This document shows, piece after piece, positions 1 to 11,550 of a stretch of DNA of 64,000 bases. The stretch's first letter is position 1; the number at the start of each line of letters is the position of its first letter. Source of the DNA: Pseudogymnoascus destructans (Eukaryota > Ascomycota > Leotiomycetes > Thelebolales > Thelebolaceae). The DNA lies in NCBI RefSeq assembly GCF_001641265.1, contig NW_020167522.1:558001-622000 (forward strand). The letters are read 5' to 3'. The notes beneath the pieces are model-generated. The model did not search any database, was not told where the DNA came from, and worked only from the letters and a program-made list of their open reading frames with translations. The position numbers were made by a program, and so were the translations under genes.

Positions 1-677
1 ATGACGAGTGTGATGGGCTTGGCAGGGCATCCCCTCATCCCCCCCTATCACCACCATAACCCCTCTCCTCCTACCAACCATCATTGCGCTTGCTGTGTGG
101 TGATGGTTTAGTTATGTGGGCAGTGAGTGTGAAGCGTTTTTGGGGTTTCGGTATTCGAGGAGGCTTGTATACCACCCAGTAACGCAAAGCGTATACACGG
201 AAGCCATGGTAAAAGTTAAGGCAAAAAAAACCTAGTCTTCATTCCTAGGAACATGATCGAAGCCATATCAGCTAAACTCCCCCCCTTCACCCATCCTCCC
301 ACCTATCTGCCTTCCCAGCCGCACCGTCCCGTCAGCCGACGCCGCTCCTTTGCCGAATACTGAAACGCCCGCCTGCCTGCCGAAAGACGCGAAGTGTAGG
401 AGAGATGATTGTCTATACTGTACCATACCATACCTGCCCTGCCCTTTACGCGATTCCAGCTATCCAACGGGTTCACTGACCCTGGTAGGCTGTTGTTATT
501 GTGTAAGGCGAGCTAGCCATGCTCCGTCGATCGTTCGTTGTGTAACCTCCCTCCCCCGGCCATATCCCACGACTTTCCCCCACGACTTTCCCCCACCCCT
601 CCCCATCACACCTGGTATCGCACGCACGCACGCCCGCTCAAGAACAAAATCCTCCCACCGCCTTCCCCTAACCACGC
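1..677. other. Intergenic, 3' flank of CDK1
   Basis: No coding exon is supported here. The stretch is C-rich with short direct repeats (a CCCACGACTTTCC unit twice near 578-600) and open frames that look like composition artefacts. It probably contains the 3' UTR of the minus-strand CDK1 gene. Confidence 0.6.
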
Positions 678-1806
678 TCATTGATAATTCCCCGTCGCAG
701 CATACGTCGGCCCATGCCCTCTGCCCGAGTGCGCCGCGCTACCCTGCTCAAAGTAAGGGTGCATGCAAGCCTGTTTAGCGGAGATGCGGCCGGCGGGGTC
801 GTAGACAAGCATGTTCTCCAGCAGGTCCTGGCCGATGTTGTCGAGGCCGGGGATCAGGTTGGCGTTGAGGTTGCGGCCCCATTTGGGGAAAGAGGATTTG
901 AAGTCGGGGAAGGAGGTTACGCCTGGCCAGTCGAGTTCGGTGGGTGTGCCGAGGAGGCTGGGGAGTGTTAGTTGGGGGTTATAGGTGGTTGGAAATGGGG
1001 GGGACGCACCAGAAGATCTTGAAGATCTCGTCAATCTCGGAATCACCAGCGAACAGCGGCTTGCGCGTGCACATCTCGGCGAATATGCAGCCGACAGACC
1101 ACATATCGACACCAGTGGAGTACTGGCGGCCACCGAGGAGGATCTCTGGGGCACGGTACCACAGCGTGACGACCTCGTGGGTGTAGGTACGGAGGGGGAC
1201 ACCAAAAGCTCTCGCGAGTCCGAAATCCCCGAGCTTGAGGTTGCCATCGCGGTCAATCAGGAGATTTTGCGGCTTCAAATCACGGTGCAGCACACGATGG
1301 CTGTGGCAGTAGCGGATACCCTCGCACAACTGGCTCATGAACTTCTTAACCATCTGGTCGCCGAGGCCGAGGCGGCCGAGGTCGGGGCTGGAGCCCTCGG
1401 GGAGAGCCTTGCCGCGCCCGCCGTCGCTGATGGGGAGGGCTTCCATGTATTTCTTCAGGTCGAGGTCGAGGAACTCCATGACGAGGTACAGCTTGTGGCC
1501 GTCGGCGTGCACGATGTTGAGGAGACGGACGATGTTGGGGTCGTTCATCTCTTTCAGGAGGGAGATCTCGCGGATGGCGGTGGAGGGGACGCCTTCATCT
1601 TCGGCTTCGAGACGGATTTTCTTGAGGGCTACAATGCGGCCGCCGTGCAGGAGGTCGCGGGCTTTGTAGACGACTCCGTAGGTTCCTGGAAGAAACAGTG
1701 TCAGCCGTTGCTCCGGTGTGGGAGAGCGTGCGGGGTAGCAATGGGGTCTGGTAAATGCAAATTACATACCCTCTCCAATCTTCTCCAATTTCTGGTAGTT
1801 CTCCAT
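678..1806 (-). CDS. cdk1: Cyclin-dependent kinase 1 (Cdc2/NimX type)
   Basis: Catalytic subunit of the main cell-cycle kinase; it pairs with cyclins and phosphorylates Ser/Thr-Pro sites in the nucleus and cytoplasm. Exons on the minus strand are 1770-1806, 1010-1685 and 678-957, giving 330 aa. Exon 1 encodes the glycine loop; T14 and Y15 of GEGTYG are the usual Wee1-type inhibitory sites. K34 is the ATP-binding lysine and PSTAIRE (residues 46-52) identifies the CDK1/2 class. The HRDLKPQN loop, DFG and the T-loop YTHEVVTLWYRAPE follow. A short insertion rich in G, S and P after KYMEALP is typical of fungal copies. Introns are 84 bp and 52 bp. The start is the only ATG that yields the N-terminal MENYQKLEKIGEG. 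Length matches the family. Confidence 0.95.
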
Positions 1807-2287
1807 ATTGAAGATACTGTTCTCTTATTTTTATGTGGCGTGGAAGTCGAATGCTGCCAGGAGCCCTCTCCTCAAGGGGGATCGTGTTTAGCGGGGCGAT
1901 AAATGAGGGGCAGAACAAAGTGACATCCGCTGCATGTACTCGAAAGATTCGACAACTATACTCAGAATTGAACTCGGTCTCTTATATAACCTATCAGTCG
2001 TATACCGTCAGCTTGGGTTTGTTTGTTAGGATGCTCGTTTGTCGCTGTATGTTGGGCGTTCCGTTTGTTGTCTTTCGGGCGGCTGGAAGTAAATAAAGAG
2101 CCGTCGCGAGAAATCAAGCTCAGCTGGCAACGCGCACCTCGCTTACTCCATCAAGCTGGTCTATCAACTTTCTTGGCCACAATAAGGCAATGTCCTACAG
2201 GAAATTGTGGGCGGAATATGAACCACAACTACAGTATTTTTATTATGCTCATAAAGTGAATTTGTGCAGGGCTTATTTTGGATCAAA
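1807..2287. promoter_or_regulatory. Divergent promoter interval CDK1 / AlkB-like gene
   Basis: About 480 bp separate the CDK1 start (minus) from the start of the dioxygenase gene (plus), so both promoters should lie here. No specific operator could be recognised. Confidence 0.4.
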
Positions 2288-3430
2288 ATGATAGCTCCTG
2301 ATGAGGCCAATACGCCTCCAAGAAGACCTCCTTTGGACGCTCGGGAACAACCCCCGCAATTCTTGAAAGATGTCTTCAAGCGCTTCCAAAGGCTCCCGTT
2401 ATCTGAGATTTTTACTTCTCATATTTTGGATTTTGCAAAAGATATTCTGCCTCAAGGGGTAAGGCTTGATAGAGAGATCTCATCGGAGGATCTACAATCT
2501 ATTTATCGTCGTTTTATTGCAGACGGAAGGGATTTTGATGCCCCAGAAAGCCAGCCTGTTTATAGCTGCGAAGCATTGCCAGGTAGGGGAATTCTTTTAT
2601 ATCATGTCATATTTTCCCTTGTATATTTTGTAGCCTCTCATCTCTACCTATGGTCCATATTTCATCCTGACAGTGTTTCAGGTCTGCTCATTTTACCATC
2701 TTTCCTGCCGTCACAAGTCCAAAAAGAACTCTTATCCCGTCTTCTGCACAGAGACCTGTCAGACCCAGAGCACATGACAAATGTTCACATGTTCTACGAT
2801 ATGCCCTATCCAAAGGGTGTTTCTACTCCAGAAGGGCCGTCTGAAACACCTTCTTTCTTCTCATATTCGCCGAAAAGCAAAACAGTATTCAATCCAAAAG
2901 ACCCTAGTGTCCACAAGCCTCTTACAGTCTCAAAATTCATGGAGAAGAGTCTCCGATGGGTTACTCTAGGTGGGCAATACGATTGGACGAACAAAGTCTA
3001 TCCGGACGAGGCGCCGCCAGCGTTTCCAACCGATATCAAAGACCTACTCGAGGGTATTTTCCCAGAAATGAAGGCTCAAGCGGCGATTGTCAATTTATAC
3101 AGCCCAGGCGACACCCTTAGCTTGCACAGAGACGTCAGCGAAGAGAGCGACAATGGCCTTGTTAGCATTAGCTTGGGTTGCGACTGCCTTTTCGTCGTTG
3201 GTTTGGGCCGAGACCCGTCCGATTCCATTGTGGTTCACCTTCGGTCCGGGGACGCTTTGCTCATGTCAAGGGAATCTCGGTTTGCCTGGCACGGAGTACC
3301 AAAGATCTTACCAAGCTCGTGTCCCACATATCTCGCGTCGTGGCCTGCAGAAGATAACCAATACGAGGAATGGCGAGACTGGATGATAAACAAGAGAATC
3401 AACCTTAACGTTCGGCAAATGTTTGATTGA
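2288..3430 (+). CDS. AlkB-like 2-oxoglutarate/Fe(II) dioxygenase
   Basis: Member of the AlkB family, which oxidatively removes alkyl groups from nucleic acids using 2-oxoglutarate, O2 and Fe(II). Exons are 2288-2582 and 2682-3430 (347 aa). The 99-bp intron keeps frame, so an unspliced read-through looks open, but splicing restores the expected junction PGLLILPSF. Iron ligands visible are the HxD pair at about residues 245-247 (LHRDVSE) and the distal His near 301 (WHGVPK). The C-terminal RINLNVRQ matches the RxNxxxR-type 2-oxoglutarate-binding end. An insertion of about 30 residues lies between the distal His and this end, as in eukaryotic ALKBH1-type proteins. The ATG at 2288 was chosen because the frame upstream lacks another ATG. 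Whether the substrate is DNA, tRNA or mRNA cannot be told. Confidence 0.85.
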   Translation: MIAPDEANTPPRRPPLDAREQPPQFLKDVFKRFQRLPLSEIFTSHILDFAKDILPQGVRLDREISSEDLQSIYRRFIADGRDFDAPESQPVYSCEALPGRGILLYHVIFSLVYFVASHLYLWSIFHPDSVSGLLILPSFLPSQVQKELLSRLLHRDLSDPEHMTNVHMFYDMPYPKGVSTPEGPSETPSFFSYSPKSKTVFNPKDPSVHKPLTVSKFMEKSLRWVTLGGQYDWTNKVYPDEAPPAFPTDIKDLLEGIFPEMKAQAAIVNLYSPGDTLSLHRDVSEESDNGLVSISLGCDCLFVVGLGRDPSDSIVVHLRSGDALLMSRESRFAWHGVPKILPSSCPTYLASWPAEDNQYEEWRDWMINKRINLNVRQMFD

Positions 3431-3732
3431 GTGGTTTATTTCCACCGATACGAAAAAATCATTATCCCGACGAATTGAACCCCGTCGAAGCAGCACTAGA
3501 GATTTTATAACCTAATAGGCACTCTATGGATTTCCTGAATTGGAAAGTACTGCCGAGATTCCGATCAGCAGGGTAAGTCGACGGTGAGGTCATGCCCTAA
3601 GCATATCTTATCGCTCAATGCGGGCAATGCGGGGAAGCGTCAGCGAAAGTTAAAACAGCCCCCCATTACCAATGTTTTCTTCAAATTATAAGCTTTTACT
3701 GCTATACGCTATAAGCTGCATATAAATTCGCC
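3431..3732. other. Intergenic
   Basis: About 300 bp between two genes on the same strand. It should hold the AlkB-like 3' UTR and the amidase promoter. No feature recognised. Confidence 0.4.
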
Positions 3733-5592
3733 ATGTCGACGTGGAAAGAAGTAGCTCAAGCAAAGCGCGCGTCGATCAGAGCGGAAATTCCGGAGAAATG
3801 GCTCTTAGCATCTATCCCGTCTGTACAACAACAAAAAGATGTAACGGGCAAATACATACAAAAATTTCTAACAGAGAGAGAAATTGAGATTACGGAAACA
3901 GATGCTGTCGGAATTGTCGCAAAAACAACAACTGGGGCTTGGAAAGCAAGAGAAGTGACAGAAGCTTTCTGTCATAGAGCTGCCCTTGCACATCAACTAG
4001 TCAGTGACTTCTCTAATTCTCTCATAATCCCCGCACCAATTAACTTTTAAAATAGGTCAACTGTCTCCACGAAATATTCTTCGAAGCAGCAATTGTAGAC
4101 GCGCAAAAGCTCGACGACTACTACGCTAAGAACAATGCCCCAATTGGTCCGCTCCATGGCCTTCCTATCTCCCTTAAAGATCAATTCCATGTTCGCGGCG
4201 TTGAAACAACTATGGGATATGTGGGCTGGATAAATACTTTTGAGGGAGTAAAGGGGACTGGAAAGGAGCGCGTCTTCGAGTCTGAGATGGTGCGGGAGCT
4301 CTGTAACCTTGGTGCTGTGCTATACGTTAAGACCGCAGTTCCTCATACATTGATGCATGGAGAGACAGTGAACAACGTTATTGGATACTGCTGGAATCCC
4401 AAGAATCGCCGTCTTGTTTGCGGTGGTAGTTCGGGAGGAGAGGGCGCCCTTATTGCCTGTCGAGGTGCCCCTATCGGTCTCGGCACAGACATCGGAGGCA
4501 GCATTCGTGTGCCTTCGTCCTTTAACGGACTCTATGGAATTCGCCCCAGTGTAGGAAGGTTACCATATGAGGGCATGGCGAACGCCATGCAAGGTCAGAA
4601 TTCGATCTTGTCAGTCGTAGGCCCCATGGGTACGAGTGTCCGCGGGCTGAGACTGGTCATGAAGGCTATTCTGACACAGAAGCCATGGCTACATGACCCT
4701 GCCGTGCATGAGATCCCATGGCGTAGCGAGCAAGAGGAGGCTGTGCTTAAGCTCATCAAGTCTTCCGGCAAGGGCCGCCAGCTCGCTTTTGGCGTCTACC
4801 GCCACGATGGTGTCGTGCGCCCTCTTCCACCTGTTCGACGTGCCCTTGGTATTGTAGTCAAGACGATCGAGAAGCTAGGCCACAAAGTCATTGACTGGGT
4901 ACCACCTCCTCATTATTATGCATCAGAGATCGCCGTACGTCGCGCCTCTCTCCCTCCTGTACCGAAGCTAATTAGCGAAGTTAAAAACCTGGATCTTCGA
5001 CGGCGGTCTCGACGTCCACCAATCCATGGGTCTCGCCAGCGAACCCCTCGACCCAGCAATCAGCGCCATCTACGGCGCAGAACCCGTGCGCGAGTTCCAG
5101 GCTTCCGAAATCGCGAAGGTGAATGTCCAGATCCGAGAGTACCGTAAGCAGTACAGTGATTACTGGAACTCGACTGCTGAGTTGACCGGTACGGGAGAGG
5201 TGGTTGATGCGTTCATCATGCCCGTTACGCCATTCCCCGCGGCGATGCCGATGGATTACCCGCATTATGGTAAGAGTTTTCAGGAATCGTGGCTGTACAA
5301 AGAGAATAAGATGGCTGACAAACTTATAGATTACTGTACCCTCGTCAACCTCCTCGACTACCCCTCCATCGCCATCCCGGTCACAATCTCTTCGAAAACT
5401 CTTGATCCCGTAGATGACAAATTTGTGAGCCTAAGCGGCAACCCGTTGGACAAGAAGACATTCGATGTCTATGACCCAGAGATATTCGATGGTGCGTTCG
5501 TGGGCCTGCAATTGGTAGGCCGCCGATTGCATGAGGAGAGGCTGCTCGCGCTCGCAGAAATGCTTGGGGATGGGATTGAAGGGCCAAAATGA
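3733..5592 (+). CDS. Amidase (fungal acetamidase-like, amidase signature family)
   Basis: Hydrolyses a carboxylic amide to acid and ammonia through the Ser-cisSer-Lys triad of the amidase signature family. Exons are 3733-3999, 4056-4934, 4981-5269 and 5330-5592 (565 aa); introns are 56, 46 and 60 bp. The catalytic Lys is in GLPISLKDQF (about residue 129), the bridging Ser in CGGSSGGEGAL (about 212), and the nucleophile in GTDIGGSIRVPS (about 237), followed by the conserved FNGLYGIRPS. No signal peptide or membrane segment is evident, so it is probably cytosolic. Length fits fungal acetamidases, but the substrate cannot be assigned from sequence; other members act on indoleacetamide or fatty amides. 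The gene is not in a visible metabolic cluster. Confidence 0.9.
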
Positions 5593-5937
5593 GATTATGC
5601 TAGTACTGGTTGAGCGATTAGGAACCCCTTTGGAGTTGATCATTGTATTAGAACATTCAGAATTATAGCAGCATTAAAGGGCGCATTTAGGTTAAATATA
5701 TTAGAAATACCACTATCTAGAATAACCCCCCCGACTCTGAAGTGACCATCATAACATCCAATCCATTTATACTTTTCCGTAAACCATCTATCTACATTAC
5801 TCGGGTATCCGAAAAAAAATCTTCCACAAACACAAAACCACAGATTCTAACAATGATATCCTCCTCGCTTCTAAACATACCAGACGCCTTCTCTTACCAG
5901 ACTCCATCAGAGCACACCAATAAATCACACCCATCCT
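5593..5937. other. Convergent intergenic interval
   Basis: 345 bp between the 3' ends of the amidase (plus) and the SNF2 gene (minus). AT-rich near 5680-5740, then C/A-rich. Probably 3' UTRs only. Confidence 0.4.
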
Positions 5938-8900
5938 CTAACGACGTCCATAAACCGGATGCTCCTCCACCACCCTCCTCCCCCCCCCCACCGGCGGCGA
6001 CCTCCACGCCACCGCCCTCCCACTCTCCACACTCACCTCCCTACTTGGCCCCAAAACTCTCGTCTGCGTATTCTGATACGCCGGCTCATTCAGAGGCTTC
6101 TCGGTATACTCCGCATCGCGACGAAACAGCTGCATGATCTCCTTCATGCCCAGCTTGCCCGCGCCGCCGTTCTTGCCGCCCTCGATGGCCTGGTTGGCGA
6201 GCTCGCGCTTCTTCTCTTGGAGCTCGAGGATGCGCTCTTCGACGGAGTCGGCGATGGTGATTTTGTAGACTATGACGTCGATTTTTTGGGTGAGGCGGTG
6301 GACGCGGTCGATGGCTTGTTCTTCGACGAACTAGGGGGTGGGTTAGTGTTTGTTTATTATGGGATGAGAACGATAGGGGTAACTTACGGGATTCCAGAAT
6401 GGCTCAAGAATGACGACGCGCGTGGCGGCAGTCAAGTTCAGACCCAAGGATCCACACTTCAAGGAGCAGAGCAGGATGCGGCACGACTTCTCCTCGCGCA
6501 GCATTTTCAAGCTCGCCTCGCGGAGATCGTTCCTCATACTACCATCGTAGCGCGTGTATTTATACCCATCTCGCTGCAAAAATGGCTCAATCAGGTCTAA
6601 CATGCTCGTGAACTGACTGAAGACGATGAATTTATGCTCATCAGCTTCCTTGCCGAGAATGCTAAGTAGATGCGTGATCTTGGTGGATGTGACGATAGTG
6701 GAGAGCTTGGCCTCATCATCATCGAGGTCGGAGACGTCGATATCGGAAGCACCTTCGACTTCAACCTCGGATTCATTGTCACTTGGGGGGTCAGATTTAA
6801 TAGTTATGATCTCGCCCGTGGTATCTTGCACCACTGAGAGTTCCGTCTCATCAGCAGTGTTGTAATTGGTGGACTTATCACTCTCATCAGAACCGACGTC
6901 AATGCCTTCTCCCTCGGCATTTTCATCGTCTGTTCCGCCGGCCTTGCCGAGTTTGGTCGGGCCTCGCTGGTCTTCGCCGACAATCCAGGAGCCTTCGTCT
7001 TCATCATCGCTATCGACGATGACATTGCGATTACGAGTTTTGAGCTTCGTCTTAACCTTCTCTTCCTGGATGTCCGAGTGACGAGCCCGGATAGCTGAGA
7101 TTCTATCTTTGCGAGTGGGCTTCTTCGTGCTCATCAACAAGTCACTCTCACACTCCTCGCATCTTATCGCTCCAGTCTTCGCCAGGTCCTTGCCGATTTC
7201 GAGTTGGCAGATGTCGCACTTCTTACTTCCGACCCCTAGGTCGCCGAACATACCAGCAAGATCTTCCAGGTCATCTTCGGTAGCTGCTGCCTTCTTTCGG
7301 GGGGTAGAAGGCACAGTGGCTGCTTCAGCACCCAGTGCCTCGCCATCCTTGCCCAGCTTGCCGGCAACCAATTTCGGATGGTTGCAAGCTTGTCTGAGAC
7401 GAAGGAGTAAGGTTAAGGCACTGGCATAGTTAACATTCTGGCCATCCATCATCTCCTCCAAGCTCTTGTCTGCACGTTTCTCGAGACGATCGTAGAAGAG
7501 GCGCTCCTCAGGGGAGAATTTGGCAAAGACTTTCTCAATCTTTCGCTCTGTGACTTTAAACCCAGTGCTGCTAGCAGCTCCAGCAACTGATGGCTTGCCG
7601 CCAGGGTTTAGTGCTCCTTCCTTCTTCAAGATATTCTTAGTGCGGCGCTTCATGAAGATCTTGAGGTAGTGCTGTAATCTTTTAATAGCTACGTCGCCTC
7701 TCCCATTCTTCATTGGTCGATCAATCTGATCCTTCCACTGCTTCAGGTCGTCATATGGCTTAATACGGAGGAACTTGATCAAGCTTTGCAGCTCATCGAG
7801 ATTATTCTGCATCGGTGTTCCGGTGAGACACCAGCGGTATTCACTTCTCAAAGCATAGCACGCCTGTGTCGCCTTTGCGTTGCGGTTCTTGATCGTGTGA
7901 GCTTCATCGAGGATAACACGATACCAGTGCAAACCGAAGCACCCGACCTTGATGCCTTCCGAATCCTGTGACGAGTTTCCAAACTCGGAAACTAGAATCT
8001 GGTAGGTGGTGACAACAACATCGTAGTTTTTCAGGTCGTTATGGTTCTTGGTACGCTGCGGACCGTGATGGACGTAGACGCGAAGAGCATGGGATGGCAG
8101 CACCTTGTCCTTAATTTCAAGCTCCCATTGTCGAATCAATGCCAGCGGTGCCACGACAAGCGTGCACTTCTGCATCGAGGAGGGAAACTTGCGCTTGCCA
8201 TCTTCGAGATCTGACCCACTCGGTCGAGGGTTCGTCAGGATGAGCGAAATGGATTGAAGTGTCTTTCCGAGACCCATATCATCTGCCAAGATTCCACCCT
8301 TAGGGACTGTGCCCTTTTTCCTCGTGCCGAGTTCACGGTCTTTCATCCAGCCTAATCCCTCAACTTGATGAGGCAGTAATTTGACTTTGACGCCCTCTAC
8401 TGTTCCGTCATCCTCGTCTTCGTCATCTTCCTCCACTGGTGCGTCGTCGGTGACGGCAAGACCCTTCAACATCGAAGCTAATCCATCTGCCTTAGCATCC
8501 AGCTTCTTCTTGCGTGACCTAGTCTTCGGGATATCATCGTCCTCATCCTCAATAGCGCCTTCCAACAGGGCCTTGAGGTCTTCAGCAGCCTTCTTCGGGT
8601 CAACAAAGGCATAGGGTGCTGCGGGAGCAAGGCGATCCCTATAGCTCTCCTTTGTAAGGTCAATGATATTCCCATAGCTGTCCCTTGTGAGGTCAATGGG
8701 GTTCTGATATTGGCGGACTGGTTGGATAGTCGGTTGGTAGTTATTGACGGATTGAAATCCTCCTCCCTGGTTATTCACGGGTTTAAAGCCGCCACCTCCT
8801 TGGGTATTCACGGACTTGAAGCCGCCTGGGTATTGAGTCCCAAAAGAACCGTAAACGGTAGGCGGTGCTGGCTGTGTGGTCGTATAAACCGGGGCGCTAG

Positions 8901-9687
8901 GTTTAGATATCGGTGTCGCAGCACCCGGAGGGACTCCGGGCACGGCGCGGGGTTGTTGGAATTGGGGACGGGCGGGCTTTGTTGGTATGAACATGCTCGA
9001 GTTTGTGTTGTATTTGGACTGTGTCTTGTTTCCCTGGCCATTCATCTTTGTGAGTGGCGATTGGGGCACCGTTGGCTGTCCAAATTGAGGGGCAAACGAT
9101 GGCTGAGCCGGCGCTTGCAGTGCCGGATTGGATGGGTATGGTACTAATGGTGTCGGCTCCATTGGATCATTGTATTGAGCGGGCTTCGGCGGCGCCTTTG
9201 CAGGCGACCTTTCATTGACCATAGTGCTCGAATGTTTCCGGAGATTGCCTTTGGTGGCTTTTTTGTTCACGCCGAAGGCAGCTGGGACCGGCGAGTTGGT
9301 TGTCTGATGGCTCTCTGGAAAGAAGCCACTACTCTCAGCAGAATGGTAATCGAATAAGGACGTGGAATTTCCAAAGTCGCTGAGGCTAGGTGAATGCGGG
9401 GTGCTCCATTCGACAGAAGGCTCGGAATTCGGTGATACCAGCGTTTGTGTCGGTATCGGACGCGCAGCTGGAGAGATTTCAATAACTGAAGAGTCGAGAA
9501 ACCCTCCTTGGTTTGTTTGAAGTGGTTGTGTTAGGTGGCGGTTGTGTGGCAGCGCGTTGTTCGTGGAGTTTGCTGGTTGTGTTGACTCCGGCGGGGTTTT
9601 GTTGCGTCTGGAGCTATTGTCGAGTTAAAAATTGTTCGTCACGTCGCGATCAACAAAGGTCAACGAGAATAATCCACCATACCTCAT
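5938..9687 (-). CDS. SNF2-family DNA-dependent ATPase (Rad16/Uls1-like)
   Basis: Chromatin or repair translocase of the SNF2 superfamily. Model on the minus strand: exon 1 9683-9687 (five bases, ATGAG), exon 2 6388-9613, exon 3 5938-6330; 1207 aa. The N-terminal third is low-complexity, rich in Q, P, N and S. The helicase core holds LLPHQVEGLGWM, Walker A ADDMGLGKT, DEAH, LTGTPMQNN, and in exon 3 the motif VI region DRVHRLTQ. Between the two lobes is a short CDIC...CEEC zinc-knuckle-like insert, which looks like a reduced RING, and a long acidic linker. This layout resembles the Rad5/Rad16/Uls1 branch, but a complete RING is not visible, so the exact orthologue is left open. The tiny first exon is inferred: the frame at 9613 is closed upstream by a stop, and the ATGAG-GTATGG donor restores MSSRRNKTPP. 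Confidence 0.85.
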
Positions 9688-10080
9688 AAATTTTTGTTTT
9701 TAACTATACATCGATCACCGAGTATGTTCCTATGTGAATTTTGGAAGTTATATCTGTCTTCCTCAGGGTCTTGAATATCGATCAGACCCACAATAGGCAT
9801 CAATGTAAATCGCCCACTATCGAAGCGATAAGCCGTTGGCCAGGTGAAACCTTAATCGAAGTTATACAGTTAACTTATGCAACGAGGGTCCCACCATGCG
9901 ACAATATCACAAATTTCTCGGAATGGAAACAAAGAGTGGAGAGTGTATATTACTAGATATTCATTGAATGAATGTATTACAGTTCATTCCAAGCCCAATC
10001 CCCAAAACTACCAACTCCAATCACGTCTCAAACTAGTATCGTACAGTACCACTAACCTTCCACTCATAGTGATTCCAGGC
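9688..10080. other. Intergenic
   Basis: About 390 bp, AT-rich, between the SNF2 start and the FMP52 stop, both on the minus strand. It should hold the SNF2 promoter and FMP52 3' UTR; nothing else is recognised. Confidence 0.4.
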
Positions 10081-10847
10081 CTACTTCTGCTCCTCTGATT
10101 TCCATTCAGTTCTTCCCAGCTTCAGAATTTCCGGCTGCCCCATTGTATATGACGCTGGCCCCTCTCCCGCAAGCGCTCTCAATCCGCCGCTCACTGCAGC
10201 TTTGGCAATGACATCCGCATCCTGCGCCCAACCGTCGCTCAACCAACCACCACTTACGGCACCAAATACCCTGGCAACGCCCTGGATCGCATATTCTGCC
10301 GCTCTCAGGTGGTCTCTTCCACCAAGAATAAGGCCAGGGCGCAGAATCACAGTCTTCTCAAAGCCCAGTGCCTTCACGGCTTCTTCCAGCTCCCCCTTCA
10401 TCTTCGGGTATCCCATCATTGAATTGGGATTGGCGCCACCACTGCTGATGAGAACGTAGACCTTGGCGCCAGCCTTCTTCGCTGCCTGAGCGGCCTCGAG
10501 GTTCAAGTCATAGTCGATCTTTCGCTGGTTGTCAAATCCGCCTGCTGCGGCACGAGTAGTGCCCAGACCAGAGAAGAAAATGTCGGGCGGAGGCGTGATG
10601 GCGGAAATACTAGCTGCCCATTTGGCCGAGTCCTCGACGGTCGCGTTTAGCTTTGCGCCACTGTCTTTGGGAGCACGTCGGGTGAAAGTGCGGACGGAAC
10701 TGATAGCTGGAAGCTGGAGGAGCGTGGAGAGGATATGTGATCCCTGTGAGCGTCAGCAGAGTTGATCAACATCCGCCGTCAATAAACACTGGCGAGGCTG
10801 ACACTTACCACAAGGCCGGTACTTCCGATGACCACGGTGGAAGTCAT
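10081..10847 (-). CDS. FMP52: FMP52-like NAD(P)-binding protein (mitochondrial)
   Basis: Atypical short-chain dehydrogenase fold of the Fmp52/TIP30 (HTATIP2) family. In yeast the protein is found at the mitochondrial outer membrane; its reaction is not established. Exons on the minus strand are 10809-10847 (13 codons) and 10081-10743; 233 aa, the family's usual size. The nucleotide-binding GSTGLVG motif spans the intron junction (VIGSTGLV then GSHIL), which confirms the 65-bp intron. YVLISSGGANPNS and YPKMKGELEE carry the Ser and the YxxxK-like positions of this family. Downstream VILRPGLILGGR is also characteristic. The gene is divergent from MET10. Confidence 0.85.
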
Positions 10848-11050
10848 GATGAGATAAGGTTGGGTTTTAAGGTCGTAGATGCGTATGAATATATTTCAGT
10901 AATTCAAAACAGTAGAACAGCGATTTTGTTGCAATGAAATGGATTTTTAAGATGACTTCTTCTCCTCCACACAAATGATCTTGAAGTCTCCATACGTCAC
11001 AGACTTGCCTAGAACTCCTCCGGCGGTTAACGCCGCTATGTCCGCCATAT

Positions 11051-11056
11051 CACGTG
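11051..11056. promoter_or_regulatory. CACGTG E-box (possible Cbf1/Met4-type site)
   Basis: Palindromic CACGTG, in the context ATCACGTGC, about 500 bp before the MET10 ATG. In yeasts CACGTG is bound by the bHLH protein Cbf1, which recruits Met4 to sulfur genes including MET10. Its role here is inferred from position. Confidence 0.4.
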
Positions 11057-11123
11057 CTTTTCAGCCTTGCCCCATTCCCCACAACGAGAATTTCCCCATA
11101 TTATCAAATCAATATTATCATAC

Positions 11124-11129
11124 CACGTG
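11124..11129. promoter_or_regulatory. Second CACGTG E-box
   Basis: CACGTG in the context ACCACGTGAC, 73 bp downstream of the first copy and about 425 bp before the MET10 ATG. On the opposite strand it reads GTCACGTGGT, close to the extended Cbf1 consensus TCACGTG. Confidence 0.45.
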
Positions 11130-11550
11130 ACTTTAAATATTAGCGGCGGGCGATTAAAGTATAAGTTACGCTAAATTGGCCACATTAACCGAGAATTGCG
11201 TGATCGCGACTTTGCCGTATCGGCTCTGAAAAAAAAGTTATGAGACATGTGAGATACCTTCGCCCCCAGCAAAATATTGCTCATGACATTTGTAGACCCT
11301 GGGAATGGCGTCCTGTCCTTCTCAAAAGCCCATTGCTTTGGTAATACTGTAGACAGTAAGGTGTTCCTTCCTTATTTCCTTTCTGTTTCTTGTCTCCGTC
11401 TTCGCTTCCTCTTTCTATCCCCAAACCTCCTTCCCTTCCTTCGCTTTCTGTTCTATCAGCATTGCGGATTAGGATCTATTTACCTCGACTGCCCTCCAGT
11501 CAACCTATCCATCCCAATCCTCCCTCATATCCCCCCCGCATACCTCAGAT

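Larger units (their letters stand above)
10848..11550. promoter_or_regulatory. Divergent promoter FMP52 / MET10
   Basis: A 703-bp interval between two divergent starts. It contains two CACGTG boxes and, from about 11380 to the MET10 ATG, a pyrimidine-rich tract typical of the 5' leader of highly expressed fungal genes. Confidence 0.5.

Noticed and set aside
985..1902. 305-codon plus-strand open frame opposite CDK1
   Set aside because: Exact antisense of the kinase exons; E/V/L-rich composition arises from the complementary codons.
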